Source: Epiperipatus broadwayi (lineage: Eukaryota; Onychophora; Udeonychophora; Euonychophora; Peripatidae). Taken from it: a stretch of 64,000 nt of DNA. The translations under genes and the position numbers were made by a program. The notes under the pieces were generated by a model. It saw only the letters and a program-made list of their open reading frames with translations. It was not told where the DNA came from and ran no database searches. Within the stretch, counting starts at the first letter, position 1. Every line of letters starts with the position of its first letter. The DNA is taken from the NCBI GenBank assembly GCA_028023455.1, contig JAQFVV010000017.1, forward strand, positions 7,352,985 to 7,416,984, in the 5' to 3' direction. Below are positions 11,777 to 23,273 of the stretch, piece by piece.

Positions 11777-12100
11777 TGTCTATTCCCCTGGCTAAAATTA
11801 TCCCTGGAGAAAGTATTCATCGAGATGTGCGGGATGACATATTATCCACTTTGTTGGTGGTTTCCATTCATCACTGTCCTTGGCTTCTTCCTCTTTGCTT
11901 GATGAACTTGTTCTTGGATATTTGCTGCCACCTTGACTTTGATATTCATCTTTCCTGCTTGTTTTATTTTGCTTTTCTCTTCTTATTCAAGTTTGTCATC
12001 ATGCTTCAGGGTTGATAGGATAGTTTGCAAGGTTCTGTTGAATAACAGTTCTGCCGGAGATTTCCCTGTTGCTGTACTAGGTGTGGAGTGCTGAACTAGT
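11777..12100 (-). pseudogene. Integrase C-terminal relic of Gypsy element
   Basis: On the minus strand near 12100-11990 the translation contains STPSTATGKSPAELLFNR, the motif after the integrase core of Gypsy elements (H-S-T-T-G-x-S-P-x-E-L-L-F-x-R). Upstream pieces of integrase are in other frames or missing. The reverse transcriptase and RNase H that should lie between protease and integrase are absent, so this is joined to gag-protease by an internal deletion. Confidence 0.75.
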
Positions 12101-12282
12101 AGAGTCTGGACAATCCTGGTGTTTCAACTTCCCATATCCATTTTCATTATCAGCTTTTTGTTGGAAGACTTTTGAGTAATCCGCTTTTACTTTAGTTAAT
12201 GTTATGATCTGGTTCACTTTGAACCCTAAGTGACTGAATCAGTTATCGTCTATTAAATCACCATGGTTACCTAATGCCACTA

Positions 12283-12579
12283 TCAGTGGTAGGTATATAG
12301 TTTTGTTAGGCATAATAATTTTTCCTGATATTCTGATATTGACCTACTGCTAGGGTGCAGTTTAAATTTATTCTTTTTATTAATAATTGCCCAGGTCTTT
12401 CTTGAAACAATAGACGCTGCTGACTCTGTGTCAAGTTCCATCTTAACTGGCACATCACTAATTATAACTGTGTGCACAAATCCAGACTGATCATGTTTGG
12501 TATGATTTATATGGGCAACTTGCTTATAATTGCCTATATTGTTTTTTGGAATGAGTCTTTCCATTTTCAAATTGGCCAT
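12283..12579 (-). pseudogene. Gypsy retropepsin-like protease fragment
   Basis: The minus-strand frame contains VKMELDTESAASIVSRKTW. This matches the retropepsin active-site loop of Gypsy polyproteins, in which the aspartate is followed by T-G; here DTG has become DTE (12421-12450), so the enzyme would be dead even if expressed. The piece upstream (about 12530-12470: NYKQVAHINH...HTVIISDVP) fits the gag-protease linker. The frame then runs out without reaching reverse transcriptase. A stop codon separates it from the zinc-knuckle frame just upstream. Confidence 0.75.
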
Positions 12580-13310
12580 TTGTCTCTACAATTTTAGACA
12601 TGTTGCCTTTATATGTCTGGCTTGCTCGCAAAACCTGCATGTTGCATCACAGTATGGGCATTTTGTATACCTATGCATTTGTTCATTGCATCTTAGCAAA
12701 GCTTTGGGCTTTTCGATGCTGAATTATCTGAGCTGAGTATTCGGATGACTCAGTGTTACGCTCAATTTTTTGCACCTCATACTTAGTAATTCTTTTTAAT
12801 GTAGTAGCTTGACTAGCTATTGTCTCTGCTAGCCCTGCCTGAGCTACCATTGTCTCAAAATCTAGGTCAGGAAAAATCAACATTTTCAGCCTCAAACTGT
12901 GATCATTTATGCCACAAATAAAATGATTACGAAGTGCTTCATTCATGAAGTCTTTGAAAGCACACTTCAAGGCTAATGTTTGGATTCTTGTTGCAAATTC
13001 TCTAGCTCCTCCCCCCGTTCTTGTATGCTGAGATTAAAATGGTATTTCTGCATTATTGCCATGGGTTTAGGCGAAACATACTTTGTGAGAATTGTCAACA
13101 CTCTGTCAAAATGCAGCTCAGCTGAGGTTAAAGCCATAGATTGCGACGTGAGTATGTGGACCTATAATGGTCATTAGTGTGGCTAACTTTACCTCAGGTT
13201 TTTTAATCTGGTTAACCTGTAGGTAAACAATCAAGCACTCCTTATAATTTGTCCAGCTCTCAGGTTGAGTGGGTCAAAAGCATCCATAGAGCTGATTGCA
13301 TTGGGGATGT
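12570..13310 (-). pseudogene. Gypsy Gag remnant with CCHC zinc knuckle
   Basis: Minus-strand pieces in order: SSMDAFDPLN near 13300; WTNYKECLIVYLQVNQIKKP near 13250; FATRIQTLALKCAFKDFMNE running into EALRNHFICGIND (12990-12890); LDFETMVAQAGLAETIASQ; and a CCHC knuckle C-R-F-C-x4-H-x4-C near 12640-12600. The order and spacing are those of Gypsy capsid-nucleocapsid. At least two frameshifts or stops interrupt it. Gag would form the particle that packages the element RNA. Confidence 0.82.
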
Positions 13311-13329
13311 TTATTTATTTATGTGAGAT

Positions 13330-13560
13330 ACAACTCATAATTCTTTTTCCACTACTGTTTGTCGTTGTTCAAAATCGATTTTATTTTTTCAGAGTTACCA
13401 CTCTTAATTTTTAATTTTTTTTCAGAGTTACCACTCTTAATTTTTACACTACTGTTTGTAGTTTTTCAAAATCGATTTCTATTTTTTCAGAGTTACCATT
13501 CTTAAATTTTACTTTTTTTTTCAGAGTTACCACTCTTAATTTTTTATTTTATGATTACAT
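13330..13560. repeat. Short degenerate tandem repeat inside the LTR element
   Basis: The block TTTTTCAGAGTTACCA-TCTTAA recurs about four times between 13385 and 13542. The longer block ACTACTGTTTGT-GTT-TTCAAAATCGATTT occurs twice (about 13351 and 13447). It lies in what should be the 5' leader or early gag region of the element. Confidence 0.7.
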
Positions 13561-13877
13561 TGTTGTAACTGATTCAGCGAACTTTTAAAACCACTAGGGT
13601 GAGCTTTTGTCACTGTCTTGCAAGTAAAATTCTTGTGATTGGTTATAGCTTCAAACTGACAAGCCTTTACACTTGTGATCAATTTTTATTCGACAGTTTA
13701 ATGTGGTTTTTAAAAAATCACCGTAATAAAATTATATCGAACCTAATTTTTTTCAAAAAAAAAAATTAATATAACAAATATGCAAAATATGCACTTACAT
13801 ATTTACTTTAAATGTTTAATTCTAATTTTTCCAGCCATGTGGAAAAAATTCTCCTAATGTTTGACTGTGCTAGATCT

Positions 13878-14477
13878 GTTGTGTTTGGATTGGCTTATAG
13901 ATTTGGTTCCAAACCAACAGACAAATGATGACAAACTATTCAACAATTAATATGCATAAATTTATTTGTTACAAAAATATACATGCATGTTAGTTAATCA
14001 AACATATAAATATGGTTTATACAAGTTAATGCTGAGGTAGTCATGCTGAGTAAGGAAAATTACTTCCAGCTATATAAGTAGCCTGCCTCGTGAGCTCAAG
14101 TAAGACTTTTCCCGCTGTACTGAAGACCTTACTTCAAATTGGCTCTAGTTCAGACTCTTCCATCTGCACTTAGACAGCTTACCTCAAGTTGGTTGCAGAT
14201 AAGTCATGATAATGACTAAAGAAAATACCTTTGCTGATGGCAGAGGGGTTAATGGGGAGCACATTCAGTTGATTGAGTTGGCAGAAGTAATTGCTCTCTG
14301 CCTTGCCTCTAAAAAGGCTGAATATTTAATGGAAGATGCCTATATTACTGGAAACACTTGGATTGTGTGTGTGAACCCCAACAAAGGATTTATCCCCATT
14401 GGATAGTGACTGGGTGCTAGACAATCAGGCAAGGAATCTGGAATAGTCCCCTTCTAAAGGCAAGGTCAAATATGACA
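13878..14477 (-). mobile_element. 5' LTR of Ty3/Gypsy-like element
   Basis: A 600-bp partner of 11186-11776, bounded by TGTTGTGTTTGG at the left and CAAATATGACA at the right (TG...CA ends on either strand). A roughly 40-bp segment around 14125-14190 is expanded relative to the left LTR. Divergence between the LTRs is substantial (many substitutions and indels), so the insertion is old. The 5-mers outside the element (GTAAT, GTGCT) do not match, so no target duplication is visible. Confidence 0.88.
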
Positions 14478-15045
14478 GTGCTCATGATCATGGGAGGATG
14501 CACAGAGATTATTAAAATGCATGCTCAGGAGTTAGTCATTATTTATAATATTAGATAAATGTTTATAAAACTTTTCACTTTATTCCTATATTCATAATTA
14601 AATAATTTATTATATGTTTAAATCTATTTAACTTTATATTTCTTATAGCAAAGATTGTTGGAGATTCGAAGCTGTTAATAGGGGGTTGTAAAAAAGCATT
14701 GTAAAAAGTATTAAAGAATATAGAGAATATTAATGTTATATTTAAGCCTATTTATTTATGAAAACATTTCCATGATTAGATGAATCAATTTCTTGGCTGC
14801 TTCCTTTTTAGATAATTCTACTCATTCTAAACAAATTTTTATTTCTACTAAACAATATATGTCATGAAATGACCACTTCAACACACATTCATATATGTAC
14901 ATCAAGATTAATACTCTAAAACTGACTTATTAAGTTAATGAAATACTCTCAAACCAGAGCGAAAAGTTTTATCTTGTGCTTTGGATTAAGAATATTTCAT
15001 TTACTTAATAAACTAGTTTTAATCTCAATGTATTGCCTAATATTA
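14478..15045. other. AT-rich DNA without recognisable feature
   Basis: No gene, repeat or RNA signal recognised. Confidence 0.5.
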
Positions 15046-15262
15046 ATCACTACTTTTTGGGTTAAGCCATGAATTATTTTCCATTATATACTGATATTTT
15101 GATGAACTAGCATCCGCCATTGTCAAGGTTAACTTTGACGAACTAGCATCCACCATTATCAAGATTAACTTTGAAAGTTAACCTTGACAATGGCTGATGC
15201 TAGTTCATCAAAATATCAGTATGTAATGGAAAATAATACACGGTTTAATCCAAAAAGTAATA
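15046..15262. mobile_element. Foldback MITE (hairpin)
   Basis: The left arm TACTTTTTGGGTTAAGCC (from about 15050) mirrors GGTTTAATCCAAAAAGTA at the right. The inner arms match over roughly 100 bp (TTTTCCATTATATACTGATA against its reverse complement). Near the centre an extra direct copy of GAACTAGCATCC-CCATT-TCAAG has been added. Non-coding. Confidence 0.8.
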
Positions 15263-15426
15263 ATTTATCTACATCATACAACTGTGAAAACATTATATAT
15301 ATATACATTGTAACCTTTTGACATTGAGAGATAGGGAAAGATAAGAAGAAAATAGAATAAAGAAGAGATAATGATAAAGATAAATGATGAAAATGAAATG
15401 AGAGAGGCCAATTGTAACCTAATAAA

Positions 15427-15428
<2 letters not shown>

Positions 15429-15487
<59 letters not shown>
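15429..15487. repeat. (AG)n microsatellite
   Basis: An uninterrupted AG dinucleotide run of about 29 units, embedded in a longer purine-rich stretch (about 15320-15560). Confidence 0.98.
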
Positions 15488-15489
<2 letters not shown>

Positions 15490-15491
<2 letters not shown>

Positions 15492-16773
15492 TAATAAAAA
15501 AATAAAATAAAAGAGAGAGAAATGAAATGAGATGATAGAAGAAATGACATGAAAGGAAATGGAATAGAGTTGAAATGATATAAAATCAACTATAAATTAG
15601 AGACTCTAAACAACTTGGCTCAGTGGGGTTACAATAAATTTAAAGAAAAGAGATGATGATCCAGAGATGTATAATCACATAAAGATCAAATCCAATACTG
15701 ATGAACTATAACTACTACAGCATATTGATCTTTTAATAAACCATACAAAAGATTATCTAAATCACTAATCAATGCTTACCATATTAGTCTTATCAATAAA
15801 TCATACACTCTCTGAATAAGACCTATGATGCTTTACTTTATAAGATTATCTTACAGAATTATATTTACTAAAACAACAAGAGTAAATAACCTCAGGGATT
15901 TTAAAACTAACACTTTTGTATAAAATTAAAGCTTAAGTTAAGTTGCCTAATAAAGAATTACTGTGATTAATAAATAAATAAGTGACATCTTAGCTGACCA
16001 TAAAATAATTATAATATGTTCAATCTTAAAATAATAAACAAAACAAATATTAATTCATAAAATTTAATGAATCAATTTAAATTTAACTAATAATGGGCTA
16101 TTATCTAAGATATTACTTGAGAAAAGAAAAGAGCAAGGGTACTTTTAATGCCTTTCCATACTCATAGACAACCACTGAAGACCTCAAATGCAAATGGATT
16201 AGAATTCTTTAAATATATAAGATTTAAGATGATGATGTGCAGTGAATATAAGATAATGTGCAGCTTTTAAAATAATATTAATTAAAATATTCTTCTAAAG
16301 TACTAATATTGTTAATCTGATATTGCATAATCTTTAGTCTGAAAAGATATACTAATAATTTTAAAAAAATAAACTTTTAACCAAGTATTTAATTATGTAT
16401 CTGCTATAGTGCAATTATCTGTATTTGTGATTCAATACGAGAATCATTTACTTCAACATAGCTTTTTAATTTTTAAGACAATATCAATTATATTTAATTA
16501 ACTTAGAATCTACTTGTAAAATTTTGAATTGAAGATTTAATAACTTTTACATTTCAAGATTTTGTGAACTTGGAACCCAAGACATTAATATATTCTCATA
16601 TAAAAGCAAAATAAACAAAACAAAACTTTTGAAATAATAATAATATGGTTTATTAAGAAGAATAAAAAATTCTTACAAATTTAATGAACTACAATCATTG
16701 CCAATATCACACTGGGATTTAACATAAGTATTTTGACTTTTAATAATTTCCTTTAATTTACATTAGTGTACTT
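15490..16773. other. Anonymous AT-rich DNA
   Basis: No ORF with domain content, no tRNA, no clear element. Confidence 0.5.
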
Positions 16774-16853
16774 AAATCAGCATTTATTTTTTATAGCGTC
16801 TGTATACAATTGTAATCACATTCACATCGGCTATAAAAAATAAATGCTGATTT
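16774..16853. mobile_element. Short hairpin repeat (80-bp MITE-like)
   Basis: Perfect 24-bp terminal inverted repeat: AAATCAGCATTTATTTTTTA at the left and its complement TAAAAAATAAATGCTGATTT at the right, with a 30-bp loop. The terminal word AATGCTGA resembles the inner arm of the 21707-22068 MITE (AAATGCTGATGTCT). Confidence 0.75.
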
Positions 16854-16859
16854 ATATAT

Positions 16860-19800
16860 ATGATTAATTCAGTTGGAATGACGTTCAGTAAATTCTAGTA
16901 AATTTCATCGGCGTCATTCATTCATAAGTTATATATAGTAATTCAAAGTGACTGTTCTATAGTCACACCTTCTGTGCCAGTACTTCAGATTTGCTCATAT
17001 ATAAATATTTGAGTCGTAGTAATAAGAGGATTCCTTTTATTGCTGCATAAATTCTATATCTTGTATGGGTCAGAGGGTATTCATTTATTATTTAACACTC
17101 GCAAAAAGCGTTTGCACAATTTGGTTTGAAAAAGCAGATATGAATGTGATTAGTATACTTAATAACAGGCTAAGGCTATTCAATTTCCATCTCTTTTAAT
17201 AATTAGAGATTTTACAATCTTTAACTTTAATTATAATGTCTGTATTGAATAAGCACATTATAATTTTTTTTAAAAAAAAAATTTCAAAACCTTATGGTAT
17301 TATCTAGTAATCAGATTACACACAAAAAATTAGGTTTATATTTGAACCTCTAACTTAATTTTATAATCCTAAACTTAACAAATGCTAAGTTGGAAAAGCA
17401 TATATTTTGAATACTACAACTATTTATACTGACATAACTAATATTAAACTAATGATATATTTTTAAATTAGACTAAACTAATCTTAAAATAAAATAAATT
17501 AAGTGTATGGGACATTCATTCACCAGAGATTAGTTATACTTTTTTTTATATACATTTAGTCCACATAAAATTATTCCCTCAATGTTATAAAATTAATAAT
17601 ATAACAGACTTACAAGTCCAGCGGCGAAACTCTGGATGAAAATATTAAATTATTATGTGTGAATTGCCACTTATACCATATGCATATTTAATATACTTTA
17701 AAATAAATAAAACTTATTGTTGGTTAGCTTGTGTGTGATAAAACTATCATAGCAACACAATTCAAACATTGATATACCTATGAGCCTTAAATTAGCTACA
17801 ACTACCTGAAGAAATACATTTCCTCAAACAAGCATATCTTGTCATCACAAATCTAAAACAAATGCAACATCACCTACTGTGGTGGAATTAGCATTAAGTC
17901 ATCATGAATGATAGGCAAAAGAATATAAAAATACTAAGCTCCTCAGAGCTGGAAAAGAATATGGTGGCTTCCAAAAATACCTAACTTCGAGGCAAAAATG
18001 ATGATGTCTGGAATTTATCTTCAGTACATCTGGGAACAGGAACACCCACCAGAAAAGCATAATCCTCTCATGGGATTTTCAATGCTTATAAATGTGATTA
18101 TCATCACTGAAAAATACAATATAATAACCCTCTTTTGGGGACAAGCACTATCAAATCATGGAATTACATTACAATAAGGATGGAGGATACTCTCGACTCC
18201 ATAAACATATTCAAAAATTATGAACTAAGCCTAATTCTTGAGGCTACCAAATACTAACCAATAGCAAGATATATACTTCACTTAAACTGACTAAGTTATT
18301 TCCAAGAAATTTATAAAATACAAAACGTATATCCAATATTCGAACCAACAAAGCAACCTATGTGTCCACTGACTACTGTAGAAAATACTTTAAACTTAAA
18401 TGCATATAAAATTCTAGACAAGGCACAATGCACACATAACAAAATATTAAATGCTAAAAATATAGTAAATAGTGGACTTTTGAAATGGTAAATTAAATGC
18501 AAGAATATTTACTTCTCGATGAATATAAAATATTTGTAATTATTCTTAATATAACATTCATAAAACAAATGAATGGATATTCTCTGATAAACTACTTTAG
18601 TAAATTTAAAATAAAAATTGAGTAAAACATCCCATTTATATGAAAATAAGACTGTGATATTTAAATCTTTATAATAAAATTATTAAATAGAAACTAGCTA
18701 GTGTAATGCTTGATAAATAAACTAAATCTACTTAAGAATGACAAAGAAACATTTGCTCATTCAAATAAACCTATTTTGTTTTATAATTATAACCCTAGTT
18801 TATCTGTATATTTATGCAAAAAGTGTTACATAAAAATTTAATAGCATAAATATTTTTATGGTTTCATTCTTTTTTAACAAATAAAACAAACAATAAAAAA
18901 AAATAATACATTAACTTAAGTTCATATTTCGGCTCCGTGATGATTTTTCCATTTCATAATGTGTAGACAATTTATCCAGGTTTAGATATCTATTTAAATT
19001 CGAAGCTTCAACTAATACATTTATATACATGGCAATCATTTCCAAATGAAAATGTTCAGTAGTTCTTTATATAAACACGTTCACTTTCTTTTATCTTTAA
19101 GGATAATTTTAAATATTAAAATAATAAAACATCGTAAGCATAAACATAAGTTGGCACTGGAAAATAAATTATTCAACTGAGTAGCATAAGTATAATAGGC
19201 ATAAGTATAAGTAAAATAAGCCAGCATTGAAAACAATAAATTCTTCAGCTGAGTACATGTTTTTTTATATTTATAATCCTAGGTTCAAACGCGGAATAAT
19301 TATAATATGTCTATTTAGTTAACTTTCACTGTTCTTCTTTAGATAAATGCATTTTTTAAAACGTTTCTTAATATTTAAAAATGTATTTCTTATTTTTTTA
19401 AACAAATTTCCTTTTATTTATTTTTAAAACATAAGAGTAGACTTTGTTTATAATTAAGGACGCTCCTTGTTTTATGAACTAAGATCAACGGTCATAAAGT
19501 TATTTATAAGTACTGGCAACTATAACTAAACATTATGCATTTGATAGAGACAAGTTCATTAATAATATTTTTTAAAGTCTTTTAAAATTTTGCTTTCAAA
19601 CAAATTCTTTTCATACTATTGGCATAAATGAGAATTAGTATTTTAAACTACATATTGTCCACAGAAACATTATTCTGTTAAGAGCATATTTAAATGTATA
19701 TATATCATCTATTAAGTAATAAAGTATTAAATTTACTGTCACTTTTAATTTATAAAGATGCTATCGCATTTCCATTTTAATATTTTAAAATGTTTGAATG

Positions 19801-21706
19801 TCTTTTTTTTTTAATTTCTTCTTCACGTGTATTTTTTAATTTGATAGGAGATATACTATAGTCTAGTGCAATAAAGTCTTTAGCCATAACAATACTCAAT
19901 AATTTAAGTTTTACTTCTAAATAAAGAAAAATGAATAGAATAAAAGTAAATGAAATAGGAGATGCTGTATTTTCTGCAATCATTTTACCGTAAATTTTAA
20001 TGCCTCACTTGTAATGAAAAACTGTCAGAAAAACGGATTACCTTTTCTTCTCAGCCCACTGTCATTACTGGACGATTTAAAATAATGGTTTTAAAAACAT
20101 ACTTTTATTTTTTTTTTAGAAAATATAAAGTTTTAAAAATTACTTTTTATTAAATTACTATTAAGATTCAGCTACACATATATTTAAAACAGATCAGCAA
20201 CTGAATAATCCTTTAGATCTCCGTTTATCTCACAATTTTTCACCCCCCTACAGTTTAATTAAAAACCAATAAAAACTATTTTTTATTAAATTTAAATATT
20301 CCAACAAACTAGCTGTAGAATCGATCTAATGACGTAATCAATATAATTTTCTTATACCACGTGACCTGCAGCTGGAAAATCAAAATTTTATTATTACAAG
20401 TATTATGCAACAATTTCTTGTTATATTTTATCCAAAACAATAGTAATAACTATAAAATTTAAAGTTATACCCTTTATTAAATCCTTAAATATTTTATTAA
20501 AATAATTTTATCCACACATTTGTTTTATTTACTTATTTTAAATAATATTGGAATTAAATTATTTTTTTATTCTTATGTTTCCATGTCAATGCATGCACAT
20601 TCTCACATACGTTTGACATTACATTAATTGTTTAAAATTATTTTTAGAATTACAACAATAGAATGTTAATGAATATTTAATCTAAATAATTTTTATAACT
20701 GAATGTTAAACTACAAAACTAATAACAAATATTCTTATTTTTTAATAAAAACTTATATATCATTTTTTTTTTAAATTTATTACTTACTTATTACAACTTA
20801 ATAATAATATCTTATTATTATTGTTTAAACATTAAAATAGATTATACGATAGTTATTTTAGAATATATTTAATATTACTTACAAAACTGACAATTATTTC
20901 TGATATCTTTTTTTTTTTTTTTAGAATTCAAATTATTATTTAGCATTTCTTACCAACCTAACTCATATATCTTTTTCAAATACTTAGACATCATTCCATA
21001 ATACAATAATGATTACAATCAATTCAAGATTATCCTAGTTTAGTCATTAACTAATTTAATTTTCATTTTTATCATTATTATTTTTTTTTAAATCAGACAA
21101 TTTCAAACCAAAAGGTTAAGCTAAGATAACCTTTGGCTCCTTTTGGAACTAAGTGAAACTTCAGTTAGGTACAATATATATATATATATTAGTGGTAACA
21201 TTTGTAAAAAAATAAAGAGAGAGAAATTTGATTATAATTTCTGTCCTTCCAGAATGAAATTTTAGATAATCATCAATAGATAATATGGGACTTTTGGACA
21301 CACCAGGAAGAGCCCCTACACCACTATTGAAAATTTTAAGTAGTAAATGAAACATATTAATAGTGAAGGTATGTTTTTTGGAGTGTGTTTACAAATAAAT
21401 ATTTAAAAATATGTCATTTAAACAAAATTAAATAAAAACAAAATATGTTATGTATTCTTTTATTTTTTAGAAAAGGTACTATAAGTGATAAACAGCTAAA
21501 GTTTTTTTTAGAAATTTATGTACCTGTACATTATCCTGTCTACCAAGCTTGGCAGACATTTTTTTTATTATACATTTTCAGGGGCATACAATAAATGTTA
21601 AAAAAAAAACACAAAATAGCTGATAAGTAGTGGTGTATTTAATACTTTATTTTATTATTACAATGTTGTGTTGCTATTTTTTTTAAATACAAAAAAACAA
21701 TAAAGT
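16860..21706. other. Long AT-rich region with no recognisable gene
   Basis: Nearly 5 kb of A/T-rich DNA. A somewhat more balanced stretch at about 17700-18330 (for example GGAATTTATCTTCAGTACAT near 18010) may be an old transposon but yields no recognisable protein in any frame. T-runs near 20913 and TA runs near 21171 are low complexity. No RNA gene or splice-bounded exon could be supported. Confidence 0.45.
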
Positions 21707-22068
21707 GGAAATATTGTAATTAATTATAATTAACAACAATAAATAAAAGATAAGTATTATAAAGTGTAAATGCTGATGTCTACGTATTTTAAAATGGTAA
21801 TCAAATATCCTCACTCATTTTTATAAATAATGAAATTTCTTTATATACATGATTTATAATGGGTGAGAATATTGATTACTGCTTTAATATATGTAGACAT
21901 CAGCATTTACGTCATATATAAAACTACTTGAAACATATTTACATGAATTTTTTATAAAGAAGGGCAAGTTTATTTGATTACTGTTTTAATATATATATAG
22001 ACTTCGGCATTTACACATTATATTTACCATTTATTTATTGTTAATTATAATTAATTATAATATTTCCT
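21707..22068. mobile_element. Foldback MITE, about 360 bp
   Basis: Terminal inverted repeats of more than 80 bp: AATATTGTAATTAATTATAA at the left and TTATAATTAATTATAATATT at the right. The inner arms share GTGTAAATGC-GA-GTCTA. A second internal inverted copy of the AAATGCTGATGTCTAC block lies at about 21890-21915. No coding capacity. Confidence 0.82.
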
Positions 22069-22234
22069 CTTTATTTATTTTTTCTTGCATGAATATAAAA
22101 AATAAAAATGTAATGTTATAATTTTTAAAAATATGCGGGGCTTGAACTCAGACTTTCACATGACCCACCACTCTCAGTGCCATTTCATATTGCTGACACA
22201 CCTGATCACACACATGTTGAAAAGATAAATAATC

Positions 22235-22278
22235 ACCAATATACATATTTCATGCTAAAGCAGCAATCATCAGTTGGT
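22235..22278 (-). ncRNA. Hammerhead ribozyme-like motif (family B, minus)
   Basis: On the minus strand: stem I strand ACCAA (22278-22274), core CTGATGA (22273-22267), stem II hairpin TGCT/AGCA with a 5-nt loop, GAAA (from 22251), stem III segment ATATGTAT (self-complementary apart from a G/T pair), then A as the residue before the predicted cleavage, and the second stem I strand TTGGT (22239-22235). All invariant positions of the hammerhead consensus are present. The bottom pair of stem II is U-U, a weakness. Activity is inferred only. Confidence 0.65.
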
Positions 22279-22762
22279 CTAGATTACTATCCTCACATAT
22301 ATATATATATAATCAGTACTCAGCTTTATATTAAGATAGCCAATATTTATACTTTAATGGATAGGCTTCAAACTATTCCAACTCACAACTCTTTAGCCTT
22401 CCATTTCATTGAAAATCTGATGATGGAACGTTCAAAGCCCTTGATAGTGCCAAGATTGTCATCCTACCCATGTTGACACATTAGTCATTCTGACCCCTCA
22501 TGTACAGCATATGTATATATAAATGGATTATTCTCCTGTACGTGAAAGGTCAGAATGACTAATATGTCAACATGGGTAGGATGACAACCTTGGCACTATC
22601 AAGGGCTTTGAACATTCCATCATCAGATTTTCAATGAAATGGAAGGCTAAAGTATTGTGAGTTGGAATAGTTTGAAGACTGTCCATTAAAGTATTAATAT
22701 TGGCTATCTTAATATAAAGCTGAGTACTGATTATATATATATATGTGAGGATAGTACTCTAG

Positions 22763-22806
22763 ACCAACTGATGATTGCTGGTTTAGCATGAAATACGTAT
22801 ATTGGT
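22763..22806 (+). ncRNA. Hammerhead ribozyme-like motif (family B, plus)
   Basis: ACCAA (22763-22767), CTGATGA (22768-22774), stem II hairpin TGCT/AGCA with a GGTTT loop, GAAA (22790-22793), stem III ATACGTAT (22793-22800), a perfect palindrome, A22801 as the residue before the predicted cleavage, and TTGGT (22802-22806) pairing with ACCAA. Stem III folded within one molecule would have almost no loop, so pairing between two molecules may be required, as in hammerheads with unstable stem III. The stem II closing pair is U-U. Confidence 0.7.
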
Positions 22807-22979
22807 GATTATTTATCTTTTCAACATGTGTGTGATCAGGTGGGTCAGCAATATGAGATGGCACTGAGAGTGGTGGGTCATGTGAAAGTCTGAGTTCGAA
22901 CCCCGCATATATTACATATATAAAAATGCAGGTTTAAGCCTGTACAATGTATTAATTTATATAAAGTGTGTAAAAGGTC

Positions 22980-23273
22980 TGCCCATCCCTCGCATATGTA
23001 TATATAAATTGATTATTCTCCTGTACATGAGGGGTCAGAATGACTAATATGTCAACATGAGTAGGATGACAACCTTGGCACTATCAAAGGCTTTGAATGT
23101 TCCATCATCAAATTTTCAATGAAATGGAAGGCTAAAGAGTTGTGAGTTGGAATAGTTTGAAGCCTGTCCATTAAAGTATAAATATTGGTTATCTTAATAT
23201 AAAGCTGAGTACTGATTATATATATGTGTGAGGATAGTAATCTAGACCAACTGGTTTAGCATGAAATACGTAT
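22980..23273 (+). repeat. Family B unit, 5' part (interrupted)
   Basis: A head-to-tail copy of 22520-22800, ending inside the hammerhead segment at GAAATACGTAT where the 3 kb insertion begins. It has lost the CTGATGATTG part of the core (reads CCAACTGGTTTAGCATG). The rest of the unit continues at 26280. Confidence 0.85.

Larger units (their letters stand above)
22120..22975. repeat. Family B repeat: large inverted pair with two ribozyme cores
   Basis: Left arm 22130-22510 and right arm 22520-22915 are inverted copies of one unit. Landmarks from centre outward: CATGAGGGGTCAGAATGAC-like words, GTCAACATGGGTAGGATGAC, GATGATGGAA-GTTCAAAG, TTAATATAAAGCTGAGTACT, the hammerhead block, GTGTGTGATCAGGTGGGTCA, and an outer end with a tRNA B-box-like word (GAGTTCGAACCCCGC). 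Each arm has an intact hammerhead-like core. A further plus-strand copy begins at 22980. Confidence 0.85.

Noticed and set aside
11378-12015. Short open frames in the LTR region (for example 11447-11653 and 11773-12015)
   Set aside because: They lie in the LTR and antisense to the integrase relic; the same LTR frame recurs in the second LTR at 14206-14406.
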